From Streptomyces sp. XD-27 (GTDB lineage Bacteria; Actinomycetota; Actinomycetes; Streptomycetales; Streptomycetaceae), in the NCBI RefSeq assembly GCF_030553055.1, contig NZ_CP130713.1:6696001-6760000 (forward strand): 64,000 nucleotides of DNA, in the 5' to 3' direction. Both the position numbers and the translations under genes were made by a program. The notes under the pieces are model-generated. The model searched no databases. It was not told the DNA's origin and saw nothing but the letters and a program-made list of their open reading frames with translations. Shown one piece after another: positions 1 through 9,848 of the stretch (its first letter is position 1; each line of letters starts with the position of its first letter).

Positions 1-1
1 A

Positions 2-916
2 GCGCGGGTCAACGGGCGGCTGGTCCCGCTGGAGTCGACCCTCGACAACGGCGACCTGGTGGAGGTCTTCACCTCCAAGGCGCCCGGCGCCGGGCCGTCC
101 CGCGACTGGCTGGGCTTCGTCAAGTCCCCGCGCGCCCGCAACAAGATCCGCGCGTGGTTCTCCAAGGAGCGCCGCGACGAGGCCATCGAGCAGGGCAAGG
201 ACGCCATCGTGCGGGCCATGCGCAAGCAGAACCTGCCGATCCAGCGGATCCTCACCGGCGACTCGCTGGTCACCCTCGCCCACGAGATGCGCTACCCGGA
301 CATCTCCTCGCTGTACGCGGCGATCGGCGAGGGCCACGTCTCCGCGCAGAGCGTGGTCAGCAAGCTGGTCCAGGCCCTCGGCGGCGAGGAGGCCGCCAAC
401 GAGGACATCGCCGAGACCGCCCCGCCGATCCGCCGCACCAAGCGCCGTACCACCGCCGACCCGGGCGTCGTCGTCAAGGGCGTCGAGGACGTGTGGGTGA
501 AGCTGGCCCGGTGCTGCACGCCGGTCCCCGGCGACCCCATCATCGGCTTCGTCACGCGCGGCAGCGGCGTCTCCGTCCACCGCGCCGACTGCGTCAACGT
601 CGACTCGCTGTCCCAGCAGCCGGAGCGCATCCTCGACGTCGAGTGGGCGCCCACCCAGTCCTCGGTCTTCCTGGTCGCCATACAGGTCGAGGCGCTGGAC
701 CGGTCCCGGCTGCTGTCGGACGTCACCCGCGTCCTGTCCGACCAGCACGTCAACATCCTGTCCGCCGCCGTGCAGACCTCCCGCGACCGGGTCGCCACCT
801 CGCGCTTCACCTTCGAGATGGGCGACCCCAAGCACCTGGGCCACGTGCTGAAGGCGGTACGGGGCGTGGAGGGCGTGTACGACGTCTACCGGGTGACCTC
901 CGCCCGCCAGCGCTGA
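2..916 (+). CDS. relA: RelA/SpoT-type (p)ppGpp synthetase/hydrolase, C-terminal part (5' end outside window)
   Basis: Frame 2 is open from the first bases to the TGA at 914-916, so this is the 3' end of a longer gene; about 304 codons are visible. It begins inside the TGS domain ([13 protein letters not shown]), continues through the helical region ([18 protein letters not shown]), then the conserved-cysteine region ([15 protein letters not shown], with HRADC), and ends in an ACT domain ([19 protein letters not shown]). These are the regulatory domains of long RSH enzymes that couple (p)ppGpp synthesis to uncharged tRNA on the ribosome. The catalytic HD and synthetase domains lie upstream of the window. 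A perfect hairpin follows the stop codon. Confidence 0.95.
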   Translation, partial: ARVNGRLVPLESTLDNGDLVEVFTSKAPGAGPSRDWLGFVKSPRARNKIRAWFSKERRDEAIEQGKDAIVRAMRKQNLPIQRILTGDSLVTLAHEMRYPDISSLYAAIGEGHVSAQSVVSKLVQALGGEEAANEDIAETAPPIRRTKRRTTADPGVVVKGVEDVWVKLARCCTPVPGDPIIGFVTRGSGVSVHRADCVNVDSLSQQPERILDVEWAPTQSSVFLVAIQVEALDRSRLLSDVTRVLSDQHVNILSAAVQTSRDRVATSRFTFEMGDPKHLGHVLKAVRGVEGVYDVYRVTSARQR

Positions 917-926
917 CGCCGAACAG

Positions 927-959
927 AAGCGGCCCCGGCGCGCTGCGCCGGGGCCGCTT
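927..959. terminator. Hairpin terminator between convergent relA and the DUF349 gene
   Basis: A perfect 15-bp inverted repeat (arms 927-941 and 945-959, loop GCT) lies 10 bases after the relA stop and 28 bases before the end of the convergent gene. It has no T-run of note, as is common for Streptomyces terminators, and could serve both strands. Confidence 0.75.
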
Positions 960-986
960 CCTGCTGCGGCGAAACCTTCAGCCGCT

Positions 987-2216
987 TCAGCCGCCGAACT
1001 CCTCCAGGCCCTTCAGCGCCTGGTCGAGCAGCGCCTGCCGGCCTTCCAGCTCCTTGGCGAGCTTGTCCGCCTTGGCGTTGTTGCCCGCGGCCCGCGCGGC
1101 GTCGATCTGGCCGCGCAGCTTGTCCACGGCGTCCTGAAGCTGGCCGGTCAGGCCCTGGGCGCGCGCCCGCGCCTCAGGGTTCGTACGCCGCCACTCGGCC
1201 TCCTCGGCCTCCTGGATGGCCCGCTCCACCGCGTGCATCCGGCCCTCGATCTTCGGCCGGGCGTCCCGCGGCACATGCCCGATGGCCTCCCACCGCTCGT
1301 TGATCGCGCGGAAGGCCGCCCGCGTCGCCTTCAGGTCCGACACCGGGAGCAGCTTCTCGGCCTCGACGACCAGCTCCTCCTTGCGGGTCAGGTTCTCCCG
1401 CTGCTCGGCGTCGCGCTCCGCGAACACCTCGCTGCGCGCCTGGAAGAACACGTCCTGAGCCCCGCGGAACCGGTTCCACAGGTCGTCCTCGGCCTCGCGC
1501 TGGGCCCGGCCCGCCGCCTTCCAGTCCGCCATCAGCTCGCGGTAGCGCGCCGCGGTCGTACCCCAGTCGGTGGAGCCGGACAGCGCCTCGGCCTCGGCGA
1601 CCAGCTTCTCCTTGGCCTTACGGGCATCCTCGCGCTGCGCGTCCAGCGACGCGAAGTGCGCCTTGCGGCGCTTGGAGAACGCCGAGCGGGCGTGCGAGAA
1701 CCGGTGCCACAGCTCGTCGTCCGACTTGCGGTCCAGCCGCGGCAGGCCCTTCCAGGTGTCGACCAGGGCACGCAGCCGCTCCCCGGCCGACCGCCACTGG
1801 TCGCTGGCGGCCAGCTTCTCGGCCTCGGCGACCAGCGCCTCCTTGGCGTGCCGGGCGTCCTCGGACTGCTTCGCCTTCGCGGCCTTGCGCTCCTCGCGGC
1901 GCGACTCGACCTCGCCGACCAGCTTGTCGAGCCGCTTGGCCAGCGCGTCCAGGTCCCCGACCGCGTGGTGCTCGGCGACCTGCTGACGCAGATGGTCGAT
2001 CGCGGTCATCGCGTCCTTGGTCGACAGGTCGGTGGTCCTGACCCGGCGCTCCAGGAGGCCGATCTCGACGACCAGGCCCTCGTACTTGCGCTCGAAGTAG
2101 GCGAGGGCCTCCTCAGGAGAGCCCGCCTGCCACGAGCCGACGACCTGCTCGCCGTCGGCCGTACGCACGTACACGGTCCCCGTCTCGTCGACGCGGCCCC
2201 ATGGGTCGCTGCTCAC
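987..2216 (-). CDS. DUF349 domain-containing protein
   Basis: This 409-residue, highly charged helical protein has at least three successive DUF349-type repeats (for example DKLVGEVESRREERKAAKAK, then blocks with ELWHRFSHARSAF and DLWNRFRGAQDVF). It ends in a coiled-coil-like tail (DKLRGQIDAARAAGNNAKAD). The function of DUF349 proteins is not settled; no enzyme motif, signal peptide or membrane segment is visible. I chose the GTG at 2216 (protein starting SSDPWGRVDE) because a GGAGGAGG sequence lies just upstream of it; the frame stays open to 2264 but without a ribosome binding site. It reads towards relA and shares the terminator between them. Confidence 0.85.
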   Translation of the reverse strand: MSSDPWGRVDETGTVYVRTADGEQVVGSWQAGSPEEALAYFERKYEGLVVEIGLLERRVRTTDLSTKDAMTAIDHLRQQVAEHHAVGDLDALAKRLDKLVGEVESRREERKAAKAKQSEDARHAKEALVAEAEKLAASDQWRSAGERLRALVDTWKGLPRLDRKSDDELWHRFSHARSAFSKRRKAHFASLDAQREDARKAKEKLVAEAEALSGSTDWGTTAARYRELMADWKAAGRAQREAEDDLWNRFRGAQDVFFQARSEVFAERDAEQRENLTRKEELVVEAEKLLPVSDLKATRAAFRAINERWEAIGHVPRDARPKIEGRMHAVERAIQEAEEAEWRRTNPEARARAQGLTGQLQDAVDKLRGQIDAARAAGNNAKADKLAKELEGRQALLDQALKGLEEFGG

Positions 2217-2393
2217 AGCGCCTCCTCCACATGATGCCGAGGCGGGCGGGCGGCCCGCTGGCATCGTCCACAGTTTCTTCCGGCCGGGCCGCGCCCGGAC
2301 CGGTCCGACGGACTGCTGTCACGCCGCTTCCCTGGCGGCGCGAGGTTTCCGCGCGGGGCGGCAGCCGTCGGCGCAGGCGCCCCGCACAACGCC

Positions 2394-2423
2394 AACATAG
2401 GCGACCGGCGCCCCGGCTGTCCG
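2394..2423 (-). promoter_or_regulatory. Candidate promoter of the DUF349 gene
   Basis: Read on the minus strand, CGGACA (-35, 4 of 6 to consensus) and TATGTT (-10, 4 of 6) are separated by 18 bases, about 180 bases upstream of the GTG start. This is a pattern match only. Confidence 0.35.
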
Positions 2424-2441
2424 CATCCAGCGCGACCGAAA

Positions 2442-3242
2442 TCAGTCCTTCTCGACGGTTGCCTTGCTGATGGTGACGGTCTTCTTCGGGGCGCCGTCGT
2501 CCGGGTACTGCGGGTTGGCGGGGGTCAGACCACCCTTGGCGATGTCCTGCACCGCCTTGAGCCCGGCGTCGTCCACGGTGCCGAAGGGCGTGTAGGAGGG
2601 CGGCAGTTCGCTGTCCTTGTAGACGATGAAGAACTGGCTGCCACCGCTGTGCGGCTGGCCGGTGTTGGCCATGGCGACGGTGCCCGCGGGGTACTTCACC
2701 GTCCCCTTCTTCTTGTCGGGCGTGCCCAGGCCGGCGAGGTTCTCGTCCGGGATGGTGTACCCCGGGCCGCCCATGCCGGTGCCCTCCGGGTCGCCGCACT
2801 GCAGCACGAACGGGTTCATGGCGACCAGGCGGTGGCACTTGGTGCCGTCAAAGAACCCCTTGTCCGCCAGATGCTTGAACGAATTCACCGTGTGCGGGGT
2901 CTTGGCGGCGTCCATCGCTATCGTCAGATCCCCCTGATTCGTCTTCAGGGACATCGTGTACTTGGCCTTCTTGTCGACGGCCATCTTCGGCTCGGGCTTC
3001 GGCTTCGGGGCCGAAGGCGTCGGCGTCGGCGTGGGCTTCACCGCGGAGTCCGACGACTTGTCGTCGCCCGAGAAGGCCCCCGCCGCGGTCGCGACGGCAC
3101 CTACCGCCAGTACCGCCGCGAGGCTGGAAGCGATCACCACATTGCGCTGGCGCACCTTGCGCCGCGCCGACTCACGCCGTTGCTGCTGCCGGGCGAACTT
3201 CTCCCGCGCGAGCTGCTTCCGCCGCTGCTCGTTACTGACCAC
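2442..3242 (-). CDS. Membrane-anchored peptidyl-prolyl cis-trans isomerase (cyclophilin type)
   Basis: The protein is about 266 residues. A basic, Arg/Gln-rich N-terminus (roughly residues 1-35) is followed by one hydrophobic segment (VVIASSLAAVLAVGAVA), a Pro/Thr/Lys linker and a cyclophilin domain from about residue 90 (GDLTIAMDAAKTPHTVNSF, HRLV, FVLQCGDPEGTGMGGPGYTI, GSQFFIVY). The anchor places the isomerase domain outside the membrane, where it would help fold secreted proteins. I chose the GTG at 3242, which has GAGGAG eight bases upstream; the GTG at 3251 overlaps that ribosome binding site. It is divergent from the hydrolase at 3379. Confidence 0.88.
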   Translation of the reverse strand: MVSNEQRRKQLAREKFARQQQRRESARRKVRQRNVVIASSLAAVLAVGAVATAAGAFSGDDKSSDSAVKPTPTPTPSAPKPKPEPKMAVDKKAKYTMSLKTNQGDLTIAMDAAKTPHTVNSFKHLADKGFFDGTKCHRLVAMNPFVLQCGDPEGTGMGGPGYTIPDENLAGLGTPDKKKGTVKYPAGTVAMANTGQPHSGGSQFFIVYKDSELPPSYTPFGTVDDAGLKAVQDIAKGGLTPANPQYPDDGAPKKTVTISKATVEKD

Positions 3243-3378
3243 CGGGTCCACTCCTCAATCCTCTGGGCCGTCTCTCCGGGCGCCTGGCCGTACCGTATAC
3301 GGGTTCGCTGTGCGGGCAGCGCCGCCGGTAGGCTCTGGAACTGCCGAAATCTTCAGCCGCCGACTGTGAGGGACGATC

Positions 3379-4089
3379 GTGCTCATTGCCGGGTTCCCCG
3401 CCGGGGCCTGGGGGACCAACTGCTATCTGGTCGCCCCTGCCGCCGGCGAGGAGTGCGTGATCATCGACCCGGGCCACCAGGCCGCCCAGGGAGTCGAGGA
3501 GACGATCGCCAAGCATCGGCTCAAGCCCGTCGCCGTCGTCCTCACCCATGGCCACATCGACCATGTCGCCTCCGTCGTCCCGGTGTGCGGCGCGCATGAC
3601 GTACCGGCCTACATCCACCCCGCCGACCGCTACATGATGAGCGACCCGGAGAAGGCCCTCGGCCGCTCCATCGGGATGCCGCTGATGGGCGAGCTCACCG
3701 TGGGGGAGCCGGACGACGTGCACGAGCTGACGGACGGCACCCGGCTGCGGCTGGCGGGCATGGAGCTGACCGTCGCGCACGCCCCAGGCCATACCAAGGG
3801 GTCGGTGACCTTCCAGCTGCCCGAGCAGGCGGACATCCCGTCCGTCTTCTTCTCGGGTGACCTGCTCTTCGCTGGCTCCATCGGACGTACCGACCTGCCC
3901 GGCGGCGACATGGCCGAGATGCTCGCATCGCTGGCCCGTGTGTGCCTGCCGCTCGACGACTCGACCGTGGTGCTGTCCGGCCACGGCCCCCAGACCAGTA
4001 TCGGCCGCGAGCGCGCCACCAACCCCTATCTGCGGGAGGTGGCCGCCGGCCGAGGAGCCGGGACCGCGGCTCCGCGACGAGGAATGTGA
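3379..4089 (+). CDS. MBL-fold metallo-hydrolase (glyoxalase II-like)
   Basis: This 236-residue protein has the metallo-beta-lactamase signature THGHIDHV (about residue 56) and later metal-site elements [25 protein letters not shown] and [13 protein letters not shown]. These supply the two-zinc/iron site of glyoxalase II-type thioester hydrolases. The substrate cannot be read from the sequence. The GTG start is preceded by GAGGGA. It sits 10 bases upstream of hisS, so the two are probably co-transcribed. Confidence 0.88.
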   Translation: MLIAGFPAGAWGTNCYLVAPAAGEECVIIDPGHQAAQGVEETIAKHRLKPVAVVLTHGHIDHVASVVPVCGAHDVPAYIHPADRYMMSDPEKALGRSIGMPLMGELTVGEPDDVHELTDGTRLRLAGMELTVAHAPGHTKGSVTFQLPEQADIPSVFFSGDLLFAGSIGRTDLPGGDMAEMLASLARVCLPLDDSTVVLSGHGPQTSIGRERATNPYLREVAAGRGAGTAAPRRGM

Positions 4090-4099
4090 CAAGACCTTC

Positions 4100-5362
4100 G
4101 TGAGTACCTTCCAGGCCCCCAAGGGCACCTACGACCTCATCCCGCCGGACTCCGCGACGTTCCTGGCGGTACGCGAGGCCATCGCCGCGCCGCTCAAGCG
4201 CTCGGGCTACGGCTACGTCGAGACCCCCGGCTTCGAGAACGTCGAGCTGTTCGCGCGCGGTGTCGGCGAGTCCACCGACATCGTGACCAAGGAGATGTAC
4301 ACCCTCACCACCAAGGGCGGCGACGAGCTGGCGCTGCGCCCCGAGGGCACGGCCTCCGTCCTGCGCGCCGCGCTGGAGGCCAACCTGCACAAGGCCGGGA
4401 ACCTGCCGGTCAAGCTCTGGTACTCCGGCTCGTACTACCGCTACGAGCGCCCGCAGAAGGGCCGCTACCGCCACTTCTCGCAGGTCGGCGCGGAGGCCAT
4501 CGGGACCGAGGACCCGGCACTCGACGCCGAGCTGATCATCCTGGCCGTCGACGCCTACCGGTCGCTGGGCCTGCGGAACTTCCGCCTGCTCCTCAACTCC
4601 CTGGGCGACCGCGAGTGCCGCCCGGCCTACCGCGCCGCTCTCCAGGAGTTCCTGCGCGGCCTCGACCTGGACGAGGACACCCGCCGCCGGGTCGAGATCA
4701 ACCCGCTGCGCGTCCTGGACGACAAGCGGGAGGCGGTGCAGAAGCAGCTGACCGGCGCGCCGCTGCTCCGCGACCACCTGTGCGAGGCGTGCAAGGCGTA
4801 CCACGAGCAGGTCCGCGAGCTGCTGACCGCGGCGGGCGTGGCCTACGAGGACGACCCCAAGCTGGTGCGCGGCCTGGACTACTACACCCGCACCACCTTC
4901 GAGTTCGTCCACGACGGCCTGGGCTCCCAGTCCGCGGTGGGCGGCGGCGGCCGCTACGACGGCCTGTCCGAGATGATCGGCGGCCCCGAGCTGCCGTCGG
5001 TGGGCTGGGCGCTGGGCGTGGACCGCACGGTCCTGGCGCTGGAGGCCGAGGGCATCGAGCTGAACCTGCCGGCGGCCACCAGCGTGTACGCGGTGCCGCT
5101 GGGCGAGGAGGCGCGCCGCGTGCTCTTCGGGCTGGTCACGGAGCTGCGCCGGGCCGGGGTGGCGACTGACTTCGCGTACGGCGGCCGCGGCCTGAAGGGC
5201 GCGATGAAGTCGGCGAACCGCAGCGGCGCGCGCCTGGCGGTCATCGCGGGGGAGCGCGACCTCGCGGAGGGCGCCGTCCAGCTCAAGGACCTGGAGAGCG
5301 GGGAGCAGACCGCGGTGCCGCTCGCGGAGCTGACCGAGACGGTCCGCGCGCGCCTGGCCTGA
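4100..5362 (+). CDS. hisS: Histidine--tRNA ligase
   Basis: This 420-residue class II aminoacyl-tRNA synthetase charges tRNA-His in the cytoplasm. Visible motifs are [11 protein letters not shown] at the N-terminus, class II motif 2 ([17 protein letters not shown]), the histidine motif [15 protein letters not shown], motif 3 (GGGGRYDGL ... [13 protein letters not shown]) and a C-terminal anticodon-binding domain ([18 protein letters not shown]). The frame is open upstream inside the hydrolase gene, but homology begins at the GTG at 4100 ([12 protein letters not shown]). It follows the hydrolase by 10 bases, and a strong hairpin follows the stop. Confidence 0.96.
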   Translation: MSTFQAPKGTYDLIPPDSATFLAVREAIAAPLKRSGYGYVETPGFENVELFARGVGESTDIVTKEMYTLTTKGGDELALRPEGTASVLRAALEANLHKAGNLPVKLWYSGSYYRYERPQKGRYRHFSQVGAEAIGTEDPALDAELIILAVDAYRSLGLRNFRLLLNSLGDRECRPAYRAALQEFLRGLDLDEDTRRRVEINPLRVLDDKREAVQKQLTGAPLLRDHLCEACKAYHEQVRELLTAAGVAYEDDPKLVRGLDYYTRTTFEFVHDGLGSQSAVGGGGRYDGLSEMIGGPELPSVGWALGVDRTVLALEAEGIELNLPAATSVYAVPLGEEARRVLFGLVTELRRAGVATDFAYGGRGLKGAMKSANRSGARLAVIAGERDLAEGAVQLKDLESGEQTAVPLAELTETVRARLA

Positions 5363-5368
5363 CCTGAC

Positions 5369-5403
5369 GTTGACGTCCCGGGGCTCCGCTCCGGGACGTC
5401 AAC
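5369..5403 (+). terminator. Hairpin terminator after hisS
   Basis: Perfect 13-bp arms (5369-5381 and 5391-5403, GTTGACGTCCCGG and its complement) start six bases after the hisS stop. Confidence 0.75.
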
Positions 5404-5562
5404 CCCGTGGGCGCCGAATCATCCCGCCGGCGCCCTCGCCCTTACGCACATCGAACAGTGGGCACGGCAGGATGGCGGGGGTTGTCCACAGGGGCGGACC
5501 GGAAGGCCGCCGGTGCGGCACAATGACGGGCAATGTGGCCTCGGGAGCGACGGAAGCGGGAT

Positions 5563-6222
5563 ATGGCGACGACAGTGGCGGACGACGTGGACAGCGCGGA
5601 CGGCGTGGACACGGACCGTGCCCGGACCGATGGTGCCCGTCGCGCGGTCGGGAGCGGTCGTGCCTTCGCGCTGCTGCTGGTGATCACCGGCGCGCTGGGA
5701 GTGCTCGCCGCGTGGGTCATCACGATCGACAAGTTCAAGCTGCTCGAGGACCCGAACTTCACGCCGGGCTGCAGCGTCAACCCGATCGTGGCCTGCGGCA
5801 ACATCATGAAGAGCGACCAGGCGTCGGCCTTCGGCTTCCCCAACCCGATGCTGGGGCTCGTCGCCTACGGCATCGTCGTCTGCGTGGGCATGTCGCTGCT
5901 GGCCGGGGCGCGCTTCCCGCGCTGGTACTGGCTGACGTTCAACGCCGGCTGCCTGTTCGGCGTCGGCTTCTGCACCTGGCTGCAGTACCAGTCGCTGTAC
6001 GTCATCGGTTCGCTGTGCCTGTGGTGCTCCCTGGCCTGGGTCGTCACCATCGTGATGTTCTGCTACGTGACCGGCTACAACATCAAGCACGGCTTCCTGC
6101 CGGCGCCCGAGGGCCTCAGGAAGGGGCTGCTGGAGTTCCACTGGGTCGTGCCGGCGGTGTGGGTCGGGACCATCGCCATGCTGGTCCTGACCCGCTGGGG
6201 CAGCGACCTGTGGGCAGCCTGA
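5563..6222 (+). CDS. Vitamin K epoxide reductase (VKOR) family membrane protein
   Basis: About 219 residues with four to five hydrophobic helices. It carries the VKOR cysteine pairs: a loop pair in [17 protein letters not shown] and the active-site motif CLWC in [11 protein letters not shown]. Bacterial VKOR homologues reoxidise DsbA-like proteins using quinone, so the likely role is disulfide-bond formation in secreted proteins. The start is uncertain: ATG 5563 ([10 protein letters not shown]) gives a typical short acidic N-terminus, but ATG 5533 is also possible, and neither has a strong ribosome binding site. It stands alone between hisS and rarA. Confidence 0.87.
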   Translation: MATTVADDVDSADGVDTDRARTDGARRAVGSGRAFALLLVITGALGVLAAWVITIDKFKLLEDPNFTPGCSVNPIVACGNIMKSDQASAFGFPNPMLGLVAYGIVVCVGMSLLAGARFPRWYWLTFNAGCLFGVGFCTWLQYQSLYVIGSLCLWCSLAWVVTIVMFCYVTGYNIKHGFLPAPEGLRKGLLEFHWVVPAVWVGTIAMLVLTRWGSDLWAA

Positions 6223-6271
6223 CGCTCCCCGCGGCCGCGGCGGTGTCAGTCCCCTGACATAGGCTCCATCT

Positions 6272-7639
6272 GTGGAGCCAGACCTGTTCACCGCAGCCGC
6301 CGAGGACCGCCAGGAGAAGGACCCGGCCAGCAGTCCGCTGGCCGTGCGGATGCGTCCGCGCACCCTCGACGAGGTCGTGGGCCAGCAGCATCTGCTGCGG
6401 CCCGGGTCGCCGCTGCGCAGACTCGTGGGGGGTGCCGCGGGCCCGGCCGGGCCGTCGTCGGTGATCCTGTGGGGCCCGCCCGGCATCGGCAAGACGACCC
6501 TGGCGTACGTCGTCAGTCAGGCCACCGAGAAGCGCTTCGTGGAGCTGTCCGCCATCACCGCCGGGGTGAAGGAGGTCCGGGCGGTCATCGACGGGGCGCG
6601 CCGCTCCTCGGGGGCGTTCGGCCGGGACACCGTGCTCTTCCTGGACGAGATCCACCGGTTCAGCAAGGCCCAGCAGGACTCGCTGCTGCCCGCCGTCGAA
6701 AACCGGTGGGTCACGCTGATCGCGGCCACCACGGAGAACCCGTACTTCTCGGTGATCTCCCCGCTGCTCTCCCGGTCGCTGCTGCTCACCCTGGAGCCGC
6801 TGACCGACGGCGACCTGCGCGGGCTGCTCGGCCGTGCGCTCACCGACGAGCGGGGGCTCGCCGGGGCCGTCACCCTGCCCGCGGACGCCGAGGCCCATCT
6901 GCTGCGGATCGCCGGCGGCGACGCCCGCCGGGCGCTGACCGCGCTGGAGGCGGGCGCGGGCGCGGCGATCGCCAAGGGCGAGCCGGAGATCACGCTGTCC
7001 ACGCTGGAGGAGGCGGTCGACCGGGCGGCGGTGACGTACGACCGCGACGGTGACCAGCACTACGACGTGGCCAGCGCGCTCATCAAGTCCATCCGCGGCT
7101 CGGACGTGGACGCGGCGCTGCACTATCTGGCCCGGATGATCGAGGCGGGGGAGGACCCGCGGTTCATCGCCCGGCGGCTGATGATCTCCGCGAGCGAGGA
7201 CATCGGCCTGGCCGACCCGACCGCCCTGCCGACCGCGGTGGCCGCGGCCCAGGCGGTGGCGATGATCGGCTTCCCGGAGGCCGCCCTCACCCTCAGCCAC
7301 GCCACCATCGCGCTGGCGCTCGCGCCCAAGTCGAACTCCGCCACGACGGCGATCGGCGCGGCGCTCGAAGACGTCCGCAAGGGGCTCGCCGGTCCCGTCC
7401 CGCCGCACCTGCGCGACGGCCACTACCAGGGCGCCAAGAAGCTGGGGCACGCCCAGGGCTACCTGTATCCGCACGATCTGCCGGGCGGCATCGCCGCGCA
7501 GCAGTACGCACCGGACGCGCTGCACGGCAAGCGCTACTACGAGCCCACCCGGTACGGCGCGGAGGCGCGCTACGCGGACGTGGTCGAGCGGGTCCGGCTG
7601 CGCCTGCGCGGCGAGCGGTCCGACGGCGAGCCGTCGTAG
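6272..7639 (+). CDS. rarA: Replication-associated recombination protein A (RarA/MgsA AAA ATPase)
   Basis: This 455-residue clamp-loader-like AAA+ ATPase acts at stalled replication forks. Motifs seen are [15 protein letters not shown], Walker [11 protein letters not shown] (about residue 73), Walker [16 protein letters not shown], sensor 1 ([11 protein letters not shown]) and the C-terminal tetramerisation region ([21 protein letters not shown], then [16 protein letters not shown]). The GTG start fits the family N-terminus ([12 protein letters not shown]). The convergent DUF2470 gene ends 24 bases after its stop. Confidence 0.93.
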   Translation: MEPDLFTAAAEDRQEKDPASSPLAVRMRPRTLDEVVGQQHLLRPGSPLRRLVGGAAGPAGPSSVILWGPPGIGKTTLAYVVSQATEKRFVELSAITAGVKEVRAVIDGARRSSGAFGRDTVLFLDEIHRFSKAQQDSLLPAVENRWVTLIAATTENPYFSVISPLLSRSLLLTLEPLTDGDLRGLLGRALTDERGLAGAVTLPADAEAHLLRIAGGDARRALTALEAGAGAAIAKGEPEITLSTLEEAVDRAAVTYDRDGDQHYDVASALIKSIRGSDVDAALHYLARMIEAGEDPRFIARRLMISASEDIGLADPTALPTAVAAAQAVAMIGFPEAALTLSHATIALALAPKSNSATTAIGAALEDVRKGLAGPVPPHLRDGHYQGAKKLGHAQGYLYPHDLPGGIAAQQYAPDALHGKRYYEPTRYGAEARYADVVERVRLRLRGERSDGEPS

Positions 7640-7663
7640 TCCCGATCACCGGGCCGTGACCGG

Positions 7664-8512
7664 CTAGTCCGTGGCCGCCTCGAAGAGCACGTGCATGGCT
7701 CGGCGCAGTTCCGCGATGTCCCCCACCGGCTCGGGGAAGTCGAACCGCGCGTCGAAGACCTGCTGGGCCGAGCCCGTGAACCGCACGCGCAGGCCGAAGC
7801 GGTCCAGCGCCACGGGCACCGGTCGTCCGTGCGCCCCGCACACCGCGCGTTCGCCGAGCAGTGCGCACAGTCCGCGCACCTGGTCGCTGTGGGCCGCGTG
7901 CAGATGCTGGAGCAGCTCCGCCTCGTGCGGGGCGAGCGGATCGGCGACGGCCGCGGCGAAGGCGTCCGGCTCCACGTCCTCCACGCCCCACAGGTCGTCC
8001 ACGCCCGCCTCGCCGACCTCCAGCCGCAGCAGCGTCCAGGAGGGCCCGTCCACCGAGCCGAGGGAGAGGATCTCGCCGACGGGGTGCTGCTCGGCGAGCA
8101 GCATGGCGCAGGCCGCCCGCTCCTCGTCCCGTACGGGGGTCAGCCAGCCGGCGACCCAGGCGCGTCCGCGGATGCGATGGGGCACCGAAACGGGGGCGAC
8201 GTCCGTGATCTCCATCACGCACGTCAGCTCGTCATCGTGGGCGTGGGCGGCCGCGCGGGCGGCCGCGGAGTGGCCGGAGACCAGCAATAGCACGTCTCCG
8301 TCGGGGGTGACGGTGCGCGCGGCGGGTCCGCCCCCGCCGAGTTCGTCGGCGACCTCGATTCCAGGAATCGCCAAGGACGCCGTAGCCTTGGACTCCACGA
8401 GAGTACGTACGCGCTCCGCCGCCGTAGGCCGCGGAGTTTCTTCCATGGGGCGCGGCTGACCCTCCTCGGCGTTCTGAGCAGCGCTGGGCAGGGGGATCCC
8501 AGGTCGAATCAT
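7664..8512 (-). CDS. DUF2470 domain-containing protein, probably iron-regulated
   Basis: The 282-residue protein starts with a pyridoxamine-oxidase/HugZ-like split-barrel region (PTAAERVRTLVESKATASL, then VLLLVSGHSAA and ELTCVMEITDVAPVSVPHRIRGRAWVAGW). It ends with a DUF2470-type domain (AFAAAVADPLAPHEAELLQHLHAAHSDQV, DRFGLRVRF, PVGDIAELRRAMHVLF). Related two-domain proteins include haem-utilisation (HugZ-type) enzymes, but I do not see enough to assign haem binding. ATG 8512 has GAGGAG six bases upstream. An IdeR/DmdR-type iron box ends 14 bases before the start codon, which suggests repression when iron is plentiful. Confidence 0.82.
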   Translation of the reverse strand: MIRPGIPLPSAAQNAEEGQPRPMEETPRPTAAERVRTLVESKATASLAIPGIEVADELGGGGPAARTVTPDGDVLLLVSGHSAAARAAAHAHDDELTCVMEITDVAPVSVPHRIRGRAWVAGWLTPVRDEERAACAMLLAEQHPVGEILSLGSVDGPSWTLLRLEVGEAGVDDLWGVEDVEPDAFAAAVADPLAPHEAELLQHLHAAHSDQVRGLCALLGERAVCGAHGRPVPVALDRFGLRVRFTGSAQQVFDARFDFPEPVGDIAELRRAMHVLFEAATD

Positions 8513-8526
8513 GCGTTCTCCTCGGC

Positions 8527-8545
8527 TAAGGTAAGGCTAACCTAA
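8527..8545. promoter_or_regulatory. IdeR/DmdR1-type iron box
   Basis: The 19-bp sequence TAAGGTAAGGCTAACCTAA matches the actinobacterial iron box TTAGGTTAGGCTAACCTAA at 17 of 19 positions. It lies in the 56-bp gap between the divergent DUF2470 gene and rpsD, 14 bases from the former's start codon and 23 from the latter's, upstream of the ribosome binding site of each. The likely main target is the DUF2470 gene; an effect on rpsD is possible but not shown. Confidence 0.8.
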
Positions 8546-8568
8546 CTTACAACGGAGGTTCGTTCCAC

Positions 8569-9180
8569 GTGAACCAGTCGCGTCCCAAGGTCAAGAAGTC
8601 GCGTGCGCTCGGCATCGCGCTGACCCCGAAGGCCGTCAAGTACTTCGAGGCCCGCCCGTACCCGCCGGGTGAGCACGGCCGTGGCCGCAAGCAGAACAGT
8701 GACTACAAGGTCCGTCTGCTGGAGAAGCAGCGTCTGCGCGCTCAGTACGACATCAGCGAGCGCCAGATGGCCCGTGCCTACGACCGCGCTCGGAAGGTCA
8801 CTGGCAAGACGGGCGAAGCCCTGATCATCGAGCTTGAGCGCCGTCTGGACGCGCTCGTCCTGCGGTCGGGTATCGCCCGCACGATCTACCAGGCCCGCCA
8901 GATGGTCGTCCACGGCCACATCGAGGTCAACGGCCGCAAGGTCGACAAGCCGTCCTTCCGCGTCAGCCCCGACGACGTCGTGATGGTCCGCGAGCGCAGC
9001 CGCGAGAAGCACCCCTTCCAGGTCGCGCGTGAGGGTGGCTACGCCCCCGACGGCGAGACCCCGCGCTACCTGCAGGTCAACCTCAAGGCGCTCGCCTTCC
9101 GCCTCGACCGGGAGCCGAACCGCAAGGAGATCCCCGTGATCTGCGACGAGCAGCTCGTCGTCGAGTACTACGCCCGCTGA
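8569..9180 (+). CDS. rpsD: 30S ribosomal protein S4
   Basis: The 203-residue protein shows the S4 N-terminal region (SRPKVKKSRALGIALTPKA, ARPYPPGEHGRG) and the S4 RNA-binding domain (LDALVLRSGIARTIYQARQ, HGHIEVNGRKVDKPSFRV). It binds 16S rRNA early in 30S assembly. It lacks the four N-terminal zinc-ligand cysteines found in some S4 proteins, so it is the zinc-free form. The GTG start has GGAGG ten bases upstream. rpsD stands alone here rather than in the main ribosomal protein operon. Confidence 0.97.
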   Translation: MNQSRPKVKKSRALGIALTPKAVKYFEARPYPPGEHGRGRKQNSDYKVRLLEKQRLRAQYDISERQMARAYDRARKVTGKTGEALIIELERRLDALVLRSGIARTIYQARQMVVHGHIEVNGRKVDKPSFRVSPDDVVMVRERSREKHPFQVAREGGYAPDGETPRYLQVNLKALAFRLDREPNRKEIPVICDEQLVVEYYAR

Positions 9181-9398
9181 TCCAGCGGCGTCAGCCCGTC
9201 CGGCGCTCCGGCGCCTGAGGGCAACCGGGTACGTCCCCGCATTCGGCCCGCGGGCTCCCCACCGACTCCGGTCGGTGCGGGCGCCCGCGGGCCGTCGCCG
9301 TTCCCGGGGGTTATCCGGTGCGGACAGGCGGCCGCGGCGCGATAAGGTCGATGAAGCGAAACGATGGGGCTAAACGACGCAGCAGGGAGCGGTGCAAC

Positions 9399-9839
9399 GT
9401 GTCCGGTGGAGAGGTGGCCGGGATCATCGTGGCCGTCTTCTGGGCGATCCTCGTGTCGTTCCTCGCGCTCGCGCTGGTACGGCTCGCGCAGACGCTCAGG
9501 GAGACCACCCGGCTGGTGGCGGAGGTGACCGAGCAGGCGGTCCCGCTGCTCAGCGACGCCTCCGCGACCGTACGAAGCGCGAACACCCAGCTCGCCCGGG
9601 TGGACTCCATCGCGGCCGACGTCCAGGAAGTCACCGCCAACGCCTCCGCGCTCTCCTCGACCGTCTCCACCGCCTTCGGCGGACCGCTGGTCAAGGTCGC
9701 CGCGTTCGGCTACGGCGTCCGGCGCGCGATCGGCCGCAAGCAGGCACCCGAGCCGGAGCCCCGGCGCACCGTCATCGTCGGCAAGACCCTGCCGTCCGCC
9801 CGCTGGGGCGGCCGCCGCAACCGTGGATCGAAGGGCTGA
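9399..9839 (+). CDS. DUF948 domain-containing membrane protein
   Basis: A 146-residue protein with one N-terminal membrane segment (VAGIIVAVFWAILVSFLALA) followed by a long amphipathic helix with regular heptads (RLAQTLRETTRLVAEVTEQA ... VDSIAADVQEVTANASALS), typical of DUF948 proteins, and a basic tail (RWGGRRNRGSKG). Function is unknown. The frame is open upstream, but the GTG at 9399 has GGGAG at the right distance and starts just before the membrane helix. The next gene begins 9 bases after the stop; the pair probably forms an operon with alaS. Confidence 0.8.
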   Translation: MSGGEVAGIIVAVFWAILVSFLALALVRLAQTLRETTRLVAEVTEQAVPLLSDASATVRSANTQLARVDSIAADVQEVTANASALSSTVSTAFGGPLVKVAAFGYGVRRAIGRKQAPEPEPRRTVIVGKTLPSARWGGRRNRGSKG

Positions 9840-9848
9840 GTCAGTCGG

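Noticed and set aside
3293-3302. Perfect palindrome CCGTATACGG between the cyclophilin and hydrolase genes
   Set aside because: Ten bases only and a single copy; no known regulator site fits.
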